A DNA stretch of 64,000 nucleotides from assembly GCF_016545825.1 (NCBI RefSeq), contig NC_052613.1:56680833-56744832 (forward strand), read 5' to 3'. Below are positions 47,005 to 60,480 of the stretch, piece by piece. The first letter of the stretch is position 1; the number at the start of each line of letters is the position of its first letter. A program made the position numbers and the translations under genes. The stretch comes from Eucalyptus grandis (Eukaryota; Streptophyta; Magnoliopsida; Myrtales; Myrtaceae). The notes under the pieces are model-generated. The model made no database searches, was not told the origin of the DNA, and saw nothing but the letters and a program-made list of their open reading frames with translations.

Positions 47005-50000
47005 ATGGAGAAATCCGGGTACGGCCGCGACGGCATCTACCGGTCGCTCCGGCCGTCCCTGGCGCTCCCCAGGGACCCCGACCTCTCAATGGTCTCCTTC
47101 CTCTTCCGCAACTCCGCCTCCTACGCCGACAAGCCCGCCCTCGTCGAAGCCGACACGGACGAGACGCTGACGTTCGCGCAGTTCGAATCGAGGGTGATCA
47201 AGCTCGCTCACGGCCTGCTCAGTCTGGGCCTCAGGAAGGGCGACGTGGTGCTGATCTTCGCCCCGAATTCCATCCAGTTCCCTCTCTGTTTCTTCGGGGT
47301 CACCTCCATCGGCGCCATTGCCACCACCGCGAATCCCCTGTACACGTCGTTCGAGCTGTCCAAGCAAGTCAAGGACTCTAATCCGAAGCTGATCGTGACT
47401 GTCCCCGGACTGTGGGAAAAAGTCAAGGACTTGGATCTCCCGGCCGTGATCTTGGGGGTTCCAAGAGTTTACCTCCGCAGATTTCGTCCAGATCGAGAAT
47501 CCTGAGCTTCCACGACCTGGTGAGCCTCGGAGATGGCGCTTCCCGTTTCCCCAAGGTCGGTGTCAAGCAGGGCGACGTGGCGGCGCTCTTGTACTCCTCC
47601 GGTACGACGGGGACGAGCAAAGGCGTGATCTTGACTCACGGGAATTTCATCGCGGCATCCCTGATGGTAACCATGGATCAAGAAATGGCGGGGGACATGC
47701 ACCGTGTGTTCCTCTGCGTCCTGCCCATGTTCCACGTGTTCGGGCTCGCGGTGATCGCTTATTCGCAGCTCCAGAAGGGGAACGCGCTCGTGTCGATGGG
47801 GAGGTTCGAATTCGACTCGCTCTTAAGGGCGGTCGAGAAGTACAGGATCACGCATTTGTGGGTTGTCCCCCCCATTGTACTTGCTTTGGCTAAGCAGAGT
47901 GCGGTGAGGAAGTATGACCTCTCGTCCTTGAAGCACATTGGTTCCGGCGCTGCACCTTTAGGGAAGGATGTGATGGAGGATTGTGCTAAGAATTTCCCAC
48001 AGGCCGACGTGATGCAGGTATTTCAGATGCATCCCAAACATTAGATTTATTGTTGATCGGTATCTGGTCAGTAGCTTTAGGAAGAAAATGATTTCGGCGC
48101 AAATTCCGGGCCTTGTTTTTCAGGGTTATGGTATGACAGAAACTTGTGGGATCGTCTCTGTGGAGAATGCAAATTTCGGCCCTCGGCATACTGGTTCCGC
48201 TGGACAACTAGTTGCAGGAGTTGAAGCTCAAGTTATCAGCGTGGATACACTAAAATCTCTTCCCCCTAATCAGTTAGGGGAAATATGGGTTCGTGGACCT
48301 AACATGATGAAAGGTATGGATTTGCCAGAATCTGGACAGAGCGTTCTGATTTTCAAATGCAGATATTTGGTAATGGATTGCAATCTCTGAGTATAATCGA
48401 GCTCATATAGTAAAAAAAGAATACAAGGGAGGAGGAGGAGGAGCTTCTTGTCATATAGATTTCAACTAGGTTCTATCAAGATGATCGATAGCTTTGGTTG
48501 AGTGAAGGCCTTTGGATATAGCATGTATCAATCTACAGAGGAATCCAAATTTGTAACCTTTACATAGTTGAGGCAGCTTAAGATTTTTCCTTTCTTTGTA
48601 TATAGTTAGTTGTAACTTTCAGTTCTGGCTTCCATTAAATTACTTACTGTTGCTTCCGCATTTAATCTGATTGCGACTGACATCTAAGTTTGTTTACAGG
48701 ATATTATAACAATCCACAAGCAACTAAATTGACAATTGATAACAAGGGTTGGGTGCACACTGGAGACCTTGGATATTTTGATGAGGAAGGGCAACTATAT
48801 GTTGTTGATCGAATCAAAGAGCTCATCAAGTACAAAGGTTTTCAGGTAGGCACCGGATGTTTTTTTTATAAGTGATACGTTCCTAGTTCATTTTGTGGGA
48901 AGAAAAATTGAGGAAAACAGAGATTTCAATACCTTGCATTTGTTGACTATGATAACAGGAGATTGTTTGAACCTTACATTTCAGGAAATGTTCTTAGATC
49001 AATTTGTATTGAACCTTTTTATTATTCTTTTTGATAGTTATCATTTCAATTGTTGCCGTGTTTAGGTTATTTTATTTATTTCTTTTTATTAGAACCATAC
49101 ATAATTTCCAACTTCTATGATCCTAAATCACTCCAATAATCGTTAAAGCAATTTAGATATGGTGGGAAGGAAAACTTAAAGTAGGCATTGTATTATCGAC
49201 TTTCTCTCAACGTCTTCTCATTGTCAATTTTCAACATTATTTGTTTTGGTTGTGATGAAGTTCATTTTTTTTTTATCAGCATTTACTCTGAATACTCACT
49301 GTTTTATACATTCGCTAGATTGCTCCAGCTGAGCTTGAAGGACTCCTTCTTTCACATCCTGAAATTTTAGATGCTGTTGTCATTCCGTAAGTGAAACTCC
49401 AGTGACATTTTTGTAGCCTCAATTTGATTGACAGATATATTAGAGTTGGGACATCATTTCAGACTGATCAATTTCTGCTGTGTAGATTTCCTGATGCTGA
49501 AGCTGGTGAAGTTCCTATTGCATATGTCGTTCGCTCACCTACCAGCTCTCTAACTGAAGAGGAAGTCCAGAAATTCATTGCCAATCAGGTGAGACCACGC
49601 TATGCTAATCAAACCTAGTTTATGTTCAAATAGCAGCTTAGCCGACTTGGTTGGATCATATTGCTTTCAATATCGAGATGATCCATGTGAGGCTTTCAGC
49701 AATCAAGCCAGATGACTAAACTTGGCAATAGATAGTGGAAAGGGCCAAAAAAGATGCTCGATATGATAGTTTCTTCATACTTGAAAGATTGTTCTGATTT
49801 CAATTCCTTATTCTCTGCTCAAAAAAAGTGAAAGGGCATATACGCTATATGTGCAAGCAAGTTAAGGTGGCTTTCTTTGTTGTTTTTGCTGAGTTCCCTT
49901 GAAATTCTGCAATCACTCATGGAATATACCTTAAACATATTGTAGTGGGGCTTAGGATGTCAAAGAAAGGGCATGTTCCCGGGGCATCTTTAAATTCGAC

Positions 50001-50280
50001 ATGCATGAGTCTCATGAAGGAACAGTGTCGTGTAATTCATCAACTTACTGCAAGACGACATATACTCACATAGAAATAATGTCTTCATGAAAAATGTTTT
50101 GCTAGGAGGAGAGGGCATTCTATTAGCTAACACTTCCCCGACTGAAACTCTCTTCTCGTCTCTCAGGTTGCACCATTCAAAAGACTAAGGAGGGTGACAT
50201 TCGTCAACAGCGTCCCAAAGTCTGCTTCCGGCAAAATTTTGAGACGTGAGCTGATTGCAAAAGTACGAGCAAAGATATAA
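47005..50280 (+). pseudogene. 4CLL7: 4CLL7-type CoA ligase, copy B, single-base frameshift
   Basis: Exons 47005-48017, 48124-48313, 48700-48845, 49319-49386, 49486-49588 and 50167-50280 correspond one-to-one with copy A, with all splice sites kept. The only disabling change I found is a G-run of five (47454-47458) where copy A has six (27217-27222). It shifts the frame after VILG and stops after RRFRPDRES. Apart from that base the protein would be 544 residues with all ANL motifs intact. It keeps Val at SLMVTM and MFHVFGL, the residues of the Arabidopsis protein. A homopolymer difference is also the commonest assembly or sequencing error, so this may be a working gene. Stop is TAA (copy A: TAG). 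Confidence 0.8.
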
Positions 50281-53200
50281 CTGTGCATGCTCGATGCGTG
50301 GATCCCCCCCGACCCCGACCCCCGGCGGCGGCGATTATATTGCACCCTGCTGATGTTATTGTTGCTGCAAATAAGTTGTAGTAAGGTTCTTTAATCTGCA
50401 ATTCTGCAGTATGATAGAACAAATAAGAGAAGCACAGCTGCAACAGTACTATTTGATAGAATACATGTACAGGATTTGCGAGAATCACTTTTCCTGGGAC
50501 GTGTATTCCACGTTCTTCCCAGATTGTTGAAGCTTTGTGTCTTGAAGCTTTGTGTAGTGCAACTTCTAATGCAAATTAAAAAGAACGTGTATCTGTATTA
50601 CTTTCCCTCGATTTCGAGCTGTGGAATCTGAAGACAGGTGACTGCCTAGGAACCAAAGGTCTCTTCCTGTCCTAACCTCATTAAAAGATCAATTCGCGTC
50701 GTCTATGAAGGAAATATTCAGTATGGCATTATAATCTCTTGCTGATTGCAAGTCATGGCAATTTTAGAAGATTATACCCACAGTTCGCTGGCACGATGAC
50801 CAGAATCGAAGTTATGCAAGCAATAAAAGCATTGTAGGTTTTTAAGAGTTGCGGTATTGAACATCATGCACGAGTGTGATAGAAATGCTGGATCATTGCT
50901 TCTTACTGCAGTATTTTTCATGCTTATCAATCAGTCAAGTCATACAGACAGAGTAGTACTAGAATACCGAAAATTCTGGTTCTCTTCAGGGTTGAAAGGA
51001 ATTGTATGGTCTATGTTTTAATGCTAAATTGATCGACTTAGCAAGAAAAGAACACTACAAGTACTACAATTTTCATATATTACTCATTTTGGTACTAAAA
51101 TTTTCAAATGATCACTCGAGTATGATACCAAAGAAAAATCTATTAGTTCAGTTTGCTTGGTGACATATTTTGAAATATGTAGTTTTTCTTTTTATTGAAT
51201 TATGAAGTCCAACTTGGCATTTTAATATTTATTTTTTTTGAAGTCCAACGTGGAAAAATCCCTTGGTCAAATCCTCATTGAAAATTACCAAACTCCTTGT
51301 CCATGATCATCTTCATTTTCTTGGTCCCCGTCTTCATCTAACAATTTTAACTTCATATGCAATTTTTCTTCCTTTTCGTTTTCAATCATTTTCTTTACCA
51401 CCAATTATGTCCTAATGGGACCGGCAAAACCGAAAGAAAATTGAAAAAGGAAAACAATTTAAGTTTAGTTCTCCCACTCTGAAGCTGTGATGCATGCTTC
51501 GTGAATCTGTGATTGGAACCAATGAAGTTTCGGCGAGTCTGGCGGATGACCTTTGTGGTTGCTGTGATTTCAAAGGTGTTACTCTTTATCCTATGTTTCG
51601 TCGTCCAGATAATAATCGGGATAGGATAGGATAAAGTAGGATATTAAATCATTTGGATAATAAAGGCGGATATATCTAATCCTATCAAGTGTTTGGTACA
51701 CTTCAAGATAAGATGAAAAAATAAATATGATATTTATTTAAATTATAAAATTAAAAAATAGAAAATTCAATTAATTAAAGGCCATGGAAAAACCTAGATC
51801 TAGGAATTGTGGCCACCTCCGCAGTGGCCACCATTGAAAACGGCAAGTGATATCTTCTCTTTTTGTTAAGTTCTTCATTTCCTTAAAAAAAAAAATCTTA
51901 TCCAATCGAGGCTTATCCCACCCCCTCCCCGGATTTTTATTCGGCGTTTATCCGAATATATCCAGGTTTGTCCGATCCGGTGGACATTCCCAAACATCAG
52001 ATAGGATAACAAATTATCCTATCCGGACTCAAATCCGGACTACCAAACGCAGCCTAAGGGTTGGGGACAGTTCACGATGACGATTCGGCTTGAAGAAGCC
52101 GAGTTGCAATGGCATTAGATTTCATTTTAAAAGGAGTAGAAGAAATCAAGAGCAAAACAATTGTTTTCCAATTCTTCATTTGTCTATTACCCCAAGATTT
52201 TAAAAGATAAGGACGTGCATGGCAACGTTTCTCTTCTTTTGTTTTTCCTGTTTTTTTGCTCCCCGGAATAAATAAAAACAAAAAGAAAATTCCGTTTAGT
52301 AATGTCAATTAATTTTTTTATTCGAAGAATAAAAAAAGTGGCTAGGAATAAATTTAAAATAGAAAATAAAAAAGTAATTTTTGCTCCTAAGAATAATTTT
52401 TACAAATAAGTCATTTTTTTTCTTTTCTTCTTCTTCCTTGCCGCTCGCCGCCCCCACCACAACCCAGCCCCCTGCTGGCTTTGCCGCCACCGCCCGCCAT
52501 CTACGATAGGCTAGCGGTGGCGAGGCAAAAGAAGAAAAGAAAAAAATCTTAAAACATCTTAAAAAATTAAAAGAAATTCTACATTGTAAAAAAATTGTGG
52601 ATCATACCAAACACATTTATGTTCTTTTTTATTTCGAGAATAGAACTTTTGTATAGTTATAAAACACGATCTTTTACTCAAAAATTGTTGTAAGGAATAG
52701 AAATAAAAAAGATTATATCTAAAAATAAATTATTCCCCGAAACAAAGATATTACCAAATAGGCCTTAATTTGCTCAATTTAAGGGGTTAAGATTATGGTT
52801 CATAATGAATCTTGGCCTAGTTCATGAATATGGGGCAAATAGATGGCCAATTGGCATAATTTGGTATCAGTTTTGCTAACTTCCCTTTGTCAATTAGCCT
52901 GTTGGATGGTTTATATTAAAATATTGACACATCCGATTTTTCAATCACACAAATCTCTAGTAACACTAAAATAGTCAGTTTCTTTTTTACTAAAATGTCA
53001 ATCAATGTAACTGCTCGAAAAATTTTCACGCTAGAAATCTTACATTGTGCCTAAAGCCCCATCCCGTTCGCTCGAATATAAACGGTAATTGCCCAAGACC
53101 GGAATAAAACTTAGCTGTTTGAATTTAACATTTTTTTTTCCGTAGGACATCTAGACAAGTACATTTGCAAATTGACTCTTTAAAACATCATAAGTGGGTG

Positions 53201-53630
53201 TGCACATGAATATGAGCGCACCAAAGTGAGGATGACAGTCAGAAATTTTCTCTGAATTCTTCAATTTTTCAAGTAATATTCCGGTATTTGTTTAAAATAT
53301 ACATATGAGATTGTGTTAGAAAAGTTCCATATCTAAGAATTTGTGTAATTTGGAATGGTTAATGTATTATAATTCGATCATAACTCATCGGTTTGAGCTT
53401 TTAAGTAAATGTAGTTCTAATTAGATATTTTGAGGGATACGGACTTGGGGCTTCCTTTGGGTGATCTGTCTCAGCAATGGTATCTTACTTCTTTTGTACT
53501 CACTATAATATTGTGCCGTCGGAATATTCAATTAGAGTTTATATGAAAAGACAAAGGGAACTTCTCTATGAATACATACAAATATCTGCACGCCTTTTTT
53601 TTTTTTTTGGTCGGTAACATCTACACGCTT
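50281..53630. other. Intergenic DNA of unit B, no gene
   Basis: Matches 30040-33309. It includes B copies of the two MITE-like elements (51591-52054 and about 52244-52766). Relative to A there is an extra ~80-bp piece near 50377-50455 and several one- to few-base indels. Confidence 0.6.
51591..52054. mobile_element. MITE-like foldback element (unit B copy)
   Basis: Counterpart of 31260-31728 with the same inverted ends (ctatgtttcgtcgtccagat and ggactaccaaacgcagcc). Confidence 0.6.
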
Positions 53631-53783
53631 GAAGATCTATTTTGGAACAAAGGAATCTTGTGGCTGGAGGATGCCAAGCTCCCCTCTACCCCACTGCCCT
53701 CGATCGTCTTATCTTCCTCCACTTTGGACTTTCCCCACGCTACCTAGTAGAATCCCATCACAATCACAATCGCTCCAATTAAG
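53631..53783 (-). pseudogene. Dead WAT1 terminal exon (unit B copy)
   Basis: Twin of 33310-33472 with the same TAG inside (GFY-stop). It was therefore already dead before the tandem duplication. Sequence from here to about 54255 resembles WAT1 intron 6 up to the exon-6 donor. Confidence 0.8.
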
Positions 53784-54945
53784 CTCCACAAAACCCAAAA
53801 GAGATGAACAAAGAGGCAAGCAAAGGACCAATTATATATCTTCTTTTTTTCTTTATTATAGTTTTGCTTATTCAATGCCTGAACATAATTCTATTAAATG
53901 ATATATACTCATCAAGTGACACGAGATATTTTCTTAAGATTATCACATACAACTCATCTTCCTACTCAGTTTTGTTCATTTGTGCATGTTTGTAATACTA
54001 AACTCTGGTTTCTTAATTGAGAGACTTTGGTAAATTTTCGAAGTTTGAACATAACCATTTATTTTCTTAAAAGTTGAACTGAAGAGCAAGGCGCTTTTAT
54101 AGTTTAAGAATATCGGTTGAAATGCTTGAGATAAGCTCATGAAGGAGCTTTTTCTCCGATGAACACATCTTTCTTAGTTTCTATTAATCAACCGGATTTT
54201 TTATTATAGAGTAGGATTGGGGTATGGGCATATCAGTTGAAAAGAAGAGAGAGTACCTATAAATGACTACATTAAAATATTCAATGTTGCCCCTAATATT
54301 GAATTAATGGAAGAACTATATTGAACATATACCAAAAATTCAAGGACCTCATTAATCAAATTATAAGTTTAGAGACTATATTGAACATTAAATTAAAATG
54401 CAAGGTTCACATTGAAAAAATTAAAAGTTCAAGAACTATTTATGTCATTATCCAAAATAAAAAATAAAGAGATGTTTACTCAAAACCAATCTTGTTCTAT
54501 ATTTTGTCGTAATTCAATGCAGAATGCCGTAATAAATTATCAATGAAAAGGTCTTATATTGTAACACAAGTCATTTTGTAATACTGACATCCATTTTCTA
54601 GTAACTTGATATATTCTACATATAAATCAATCAGCTTATCTCGAAGTATCAATCGACTAATCAGCACCATGCTACTCGTCCGCTTCAAAACCGACCCCCC
54701 AGGTGGTGTGCGCGCACACACAAGAGCGAGCTCTAATCAAAGCTTGAGGCCGTGCGAGACACGATTAGAGATTGTGGCTCAAGTTGTGAATTGAACTCGA
54801 CCACGTGAGCTCTGGTCGAGCTCTATTCACGGCTTGCCATTCGCAAGCTTAAACCATGCATTGAGCGGTGAGCTCGTGGCCATTGGCGAGCTCTGTTCTG
54901 AACGTGAGCTCCACTCCCCAATCGAGGTCATGTCAACCTTGGTTT

Positions 54946-55951
54946 GGCCTAGAGGTGAGCATGGTCTGGTTAGGTCGGTCTACCCCCTAACCCTAGGACC
55001 AATTTACACAGTGATGGTCCTCAATTTTTGAGACCAAGGAGGCGAGGACCGACCTTATTAAGCTTAGGATCGAGGACCGGATTGACCCAATGGGTTCGGT
55101 CCGGTTCCAAGATCAATTCGGGACCAACTGATAATTTTTTTATTTCATTTTTTGTATTTCTTGAAAAAACAAATAAGGATCGGATTGACTCAATGGGTTC
55201 GGTTCCATTCCAGAGTCAACTCTGGACCAACCAATAATTTTTTATTTCATTTTTTGTACTCCTTAAAGGGGCAATTGAGGACCAGACCAATCCAATGGAT
55301 TTGATGACGAGCAAGGTCAGCTAAGAAAGGCAAGCGATGAGGGTCGAGTGGGGTGAGCGTCAAACAAAGTGAACATTGAGTATCAAGCGGGGAGTAACAA
55401 GCCAAGCAAGCATCAAGCAGCGAGCGGCACAAGTGATCTAAAGCAAGCGAGGCGAGTGTCGAGTGGCGAGCAGAGAAGTTATTTCTTTCGATTTTGGCAA
55501 ATTGAAGACTAAGATGACAATAAGTCAGAAGAGAATGAGTACTAGAGAATGATGTCATAATGAGATGTTTATGTCATTTTGGACGCCATGAGGATTCCTT
55601 ACAAAAACATTTTTCTCATTCGTAAATTATGACTATTGATGCCGTAAAACATATTAAAAATCTAAGTTATTAAAGAACAATGTAAAATTACTTGAACTTC
55701 TCACTAAAGAGTTATTTAATGTTATTGACGCCGTTTATTTTAAGGTTTTATCAATATAAAATAAATTATAAATAATATATTAGGGTTGGTCTGACCCTAA
55801 ACTTTCAAGACTGAGAATTAACTCGTATAATACTAGTCCAAAAGTCCCAGGACCAATGACCAACCTAATCTCCTTAAAAATCGGACTAAAACCAATAGGG
55901 TTGGGTCGATATAGGGTTGACCTTGGACCGAGCTCACTCCTAGTTTGGCCT
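54946..55951. mobile_element. About 1-kb TIR/foldback element (unit B copy)
   Basis: Counterpart of 34801-35809, with ends ggcctagaggtgagcatgg and gctcactcctagtttggcct and the same internal ~100-bp repeat. Confidence 0.6.
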
Positions 55952-56357
55952 ATCATGGAGATCAGCATTTGAGAGGGTAAGGGGAAGGAAGAGAGAGAAA
56001 GGAGGAGGAGAAAAGATAGAGAGATGCTAGTGTTTTTATTTTTATTTTCAAAAATGGGTGAGAAACTTATAAGAATAATCTTAAAAAGAAAATTGCAATT
56101 TGACAAATAAAAAACGAATAAGGATAATAAGTAAGAGATGCGAGTTGAAAATCTAGTAACAAAACTGAGGTGCACAGTGTTGGTTTTCAAAATCGGGCTT
56201 GCACATTGATCTGCGTGCCCTGATGTAATGATGGCAGTCGAGATTTCCTCCAAATTCTTCGTTTTTCTAGGGATGCCTTCAAATATTGGGTCGTCGAAAT
56301 ATTCAAACTCGTCTTTTTCACTTTTTTTTTTTTTTTTTTAAGTGTTGCCAAGAATAT

Positions 56358-59255
56358 CTACACACTTGGAGGTTGGTTTTGGAGCAGAGGAATCTTATGG
56401 CTGGTAGACGCCAAGCTCCCACCAGCCCCACCGCCCTCCATCGTCTTCTCTTCCTCTTTAGACTTGCCCCACACTGCTAGGTAGAATCCCATCACAATCA
56501 CAATTGCTCCAATCAAGCTGAGACAAACGAAGAAGCAAGTAAACAATCGATCAGATATTTAAAAATCGCTTTGGCGCAAAATAAGAATCAATTTCTCCAA
56601 TGCATAAACAGTCGGAAGTACACTTTCTCATCATCGTTCGTAAAGTCAAGACCACCATGAAGACATTCATGAACTGCTCTGCAGTAGCACTTTTAGTGGA
56701 TAATCTGCCCCGTTTTAGGTTTAATAATACATCATAATAGGGGATGGCCATACTTGTTCACATCATCTCTCTCAAATCGGACGTCATGAAGCGGGTCTTC
56801 ATAAGTTTTCATACAAGGAGGGCTTTGCAAATCCGCTTGACATGAAGCGTGTAACGCAAGACTTTGAACCCAAATACATCCCCACAATGCAAATAGATAT
56901 ATTACTAATAGAACATTCTTCAAAAACGTTCTAAAAGAACAGCTACATATCATATATATATTGATTTTCTTCTCTAGCAACGGGCTTAATGTGGTGGTAT
57001 CTTCCTTTATAACGATTAAGGTCAGTAAGCCCATTGGTCCACATAGTTGCCCTTGTACTCATTCTACTAAATGACGTGTTTACGTTAAGCGAAATTGAGA
57101 AACTCTCTTAGAATACCATGTAAATATCATAAAATGCATTTTTCTATCTTGTTTTGTTCATTTATGTATGCTTGTAATGAGCTGAACTCTAATTTTCTTG
57201 ATAGAGAATCTTGGGAATCTCCAGAGGATGGCATAATCGTTTGGCTTAGAAAGTTACAATGAAGAGCAAGGCGATTTATATTTTTTGTATGGAAAGAACA
57301 TCTGTTGATATACTTTGAGATGAGCTCATGATGGATCTTTTTTCTCTTGTGAAAACATCTTTCTTAATTTCTTTTAATCAACTAGATTCTCGATTATAGA
57401 CAAAGACGGGGTAAAGGCATTTCAGTAAGAGGAGAAGAGAATACTCTTACCTTCCGAGGTGTAACGTTTCTCCCAGAAATATGAACCCCAATCCAACTGC
57501 AAATACAATTCCCAAGGGCTTGAACATCGAGACATAAACAGGTCCAGTTTGCTTCACACACCATACACCCAATGCTGATCCAAAGGTAGTAACAACCACA
57601 GCCTACACATACGATATTAAAATGACTTTCGTCTTGAATTTCAAAATCAGACCGAAATCTCGACATTATAAATTACGACATTACACGCTTACCGAGTATA
57701 AAATAGAGATCAAACCCGCATCGAATTTCAGAATCCATGACTGGGGTTCTCTCGCCATAATAAAGGACAACGGCCCAGAAAGAATTGCCAGAAAGAACAT
57801 TACGTAGAACATTATGTTCATCACCACTGGGTAATCTTTGAGGATAAATGCCTGCAAGATTCGAGATTTGTTTTCAGTTGTCAAGTTCTCTTTAGCTTCG
57901 TTTCAGTGTCATTCTAATCTAAGAAAAGTTACGACACCAGTACTAACCTGGAAAATGTACGATGATGCTAACAGGAAAGCTTGGGCCGCGAGTAGAAACC
58001 CACCCAGAATCCAATTCGATTGCCGCGGGAGAAGAAAAGGGGGGCGGTGAGGTTGGACGGAGGGAGGCAAAGGCGAGCGGAGAATCGGCGGACCCTTGTA
58101 GAGAGTGAATACGAATGCACCAAGAATCGATGTAATGGTTCCCACAATCTTAGCTTGGCTGCTCAGGCTTTTCCAGTTCACTTTCTCCATCCTGATTGTC
58201 AATCCCATCAACAAACCAAAGAATAGAATAAGTACATCTCTCCATCATCGTCGACGACAAATTGTGCGCTGCTGTCTTTTGTCTTTACTCGAATGTGCTG
58301 CCGCCTACCTCTTGCTGAAGCACCGCACTTTCTTGATTTTATCGCATTTCGGGGATATATTCATTTGCAGAGCGACTCTTATTTTAGGACATGAAGTAAT
58401 AGAACTGTTCATAATCTCTGAGATTAAAATGATAGACTTAAGTGGTGGTAAAGTGAATCTCTCCGGGCCTAATTGAACCTATGTAATAATATCTTCGACC
58501 AAAAATAAAAATAAAAACTATGTAATATCAACCCCCCATCATCCAATTAGCACTCCATCATCTGCTTCTCTCATCTTTTTTCAAAATGAAGGTTCTTTAA
58601 GTGCGCTACAGATAACGAGAAAGAAGAGACTAAAGAACCTTAGAATAATGGCGACAACGAAAGTGAAAGCTGGGATGAGGTTCATCATGGCCGTGCCCAG
58701 AAGAGGGGAGCTGCAATCGATGCCGATGTACCCGCACATCTGTGCCGCCAATCTGCATCATCCACATCACTCAAATTTCGCTTTGTTTTCCGTATGGAAC
58801 CCTCAGCAGCTGATTAAAGACCTTTTGCTGCGAAAGAACCCCGAGAAAAGCAAATTTCAAGTATGCAAATTCGTATGAAATGAAGAAACTTCACTCGCTC
58901 ACCCAGCCACAGCCAGCAAGAAGATCTTGCGAAGGACAGAGAAAGTGAGGGGAGGGTACGACCCTGACCTGCCAAACAGAGCAAACAAGCAAGACAAGGA
59001 CTTCAAACCTTTCTTTTTCTCCCCCATAAACCCGGCATTAATGGAGACAGCGAGCAATGGACAGAGCACAAACCTGCGAGAGAAGATGAAGGGACAGGGG
59101 AGGAGGACGAGAGAAGAGAGGGCGTTACTGTAGAAGACCATGGTATACTTGTTCATACCATCGGACAAGGCCATTTTCATCACCACCATGTTGCTCGCCA
59201 GAGCCAGAACCACCGTTATCATCCCCACAAACGGCAGCAAACCCCTCGCTCTCCC

Positions 59256-59261
<6 letters not shown>
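56358..59261 (-). CDS. WAT1-related transporter (EamA/DMT superfamily), intact
   Basis: Minus-strand exons 59074-59261, 58903-58968, 58639-58752, 57948-58191, 57693-57851, 57451-57602 and 56358-56517 join to 1083 nt, 360 residues. The sequence begins [26 protein letters not shown] and contains [33 protein letters not shown], then [32 protein letters not shown] (end of EamA repeat 1). Repeat 2 has [50 protein letters not shown]. It ends with [24 protein letters not shown] and a soluble tail. About ten membrane helices are expected. Family members move auxin or other metabolites across the tonoplast or plasma membrane; the substrate is unknown. Intron 6 (56518-57450) contains the break of the tandem duplication. 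A (CT)n tract lies at the start codon side. Confidence 0.92.
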
Positions 59262-59286
<25 letters not shown>

Positions 59287-60480
59287 CCCTCCTCTCTCTC
59301 TCAGTTCTTGGGACAATATTTGAAGGACACTGAGGTTTTCCCACGTCCTACGGGACCGCCATTTATTCGACTATTTTGTACGGTTTTAAAATAAGAACGG
59401 GGGCGAATTGGATTGATGCGGCTTTTCTTGAGTCTACAGTATATTTAGAGATGTATAATGGCTATTCGTGATGATGATGGGAATGATGCTGTTTCCTCAG
59501 CAGGAGCCTTCGATAAGGCTATATCAAAGGTAGGGTTGTCTTCTAGTTCATTATTGATCTGCATCTGCGAGCAGAGATCGGTCCCATGTTTCGAAAAGAT
59601 TCGCCTGATCATGTGCAAAGTATGTTGCCACAAGGTTGCTAATGAAACAACTTTTTTGTGGTGCATGTGCATCCGGCTAAGCTTCGAGGATAGGTCAATC
59701 TATGCCGTACAATGTGAGATCCGTGTTTGCATCTTGACAAAATGTACAGTTAATCATTTTCATTTTGATCCAGAATATTTAATGTAATTATGTAGAGAAC
59801 GACAATGGCATGTCATATATATATCTTACATTACTCATGAATTATGTATTCATATCATACTCAATTTATATGCAAATTAATATTTTTCAATTTTGTTTAC
59901 TTATAACCGATACCTCTAAGAAAGCATGGATTTCGCCTTACAAAAGGGTATTGTTACATCTAATGTGTGATTTATGAATTTTGGTTGAGCACGTAATGTT
60001 ACTTTTGTATCAAATAAACAATACCCCAAATACATATTCACTTATTTAGTAAAATCAATATATACGTCGCAATGATCTCTTCATATTAAATACTAGAAGT
60101 AGATAGCTTTTGAGAAATGGGTATAGATAGGAATTTTTTTTATTAATGTAAAAATTATAAGTGCAACTTTTATTTCATTTTTTTTGTACCAAAAAAAAAA
60201 GATTATAAGTGCAACCCGCAAGTTGAAATCTAGTAACAAAACTTGAGGTCCCGCGGAACATGAGTTATCTAAATTGGGCATATACATAAACTTATGTGTA
60301 TCAGAATGCATACAACAATCGAAATTGGTCCTTACGTTGATATTTCCACATCTTATTCACGTTGGAATATTCAACTCGAAATTCTCTTCAAAAGACAAGA
60401 GGATACGTCTTATGAATATGTACAAATCTCTTGTCCTTTTCCTCTTTATATATATATTCTTTTTATGTTGCCGAGAGCAT
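59262..60480. other. WAT1 promoter and intergenic DNA
   Basis: WAT1 upstream sequence lies to about 59700; the stretch 59495-59580 recurs at 63745-63840 upstream of the third copy. The rest is AT-rich with no recognised gene. Confidence 0.5.

Larger units (their letters stand above)
36727..57080. repeat. Tandem segmental duplication, unit B (with 9.66-kb insertion)
   Basis: 36727-36985 repeats 25640-25900. 46656-57080 repeats about 25893-36722, apart from the 510-bp element, the SINE and several indels. Unit B continues uninterrupted into the rest of the WAT1 gene, so its right end is the ancestral arrangement and unit A carries the truncated WAT1. Confidence 0.85.
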
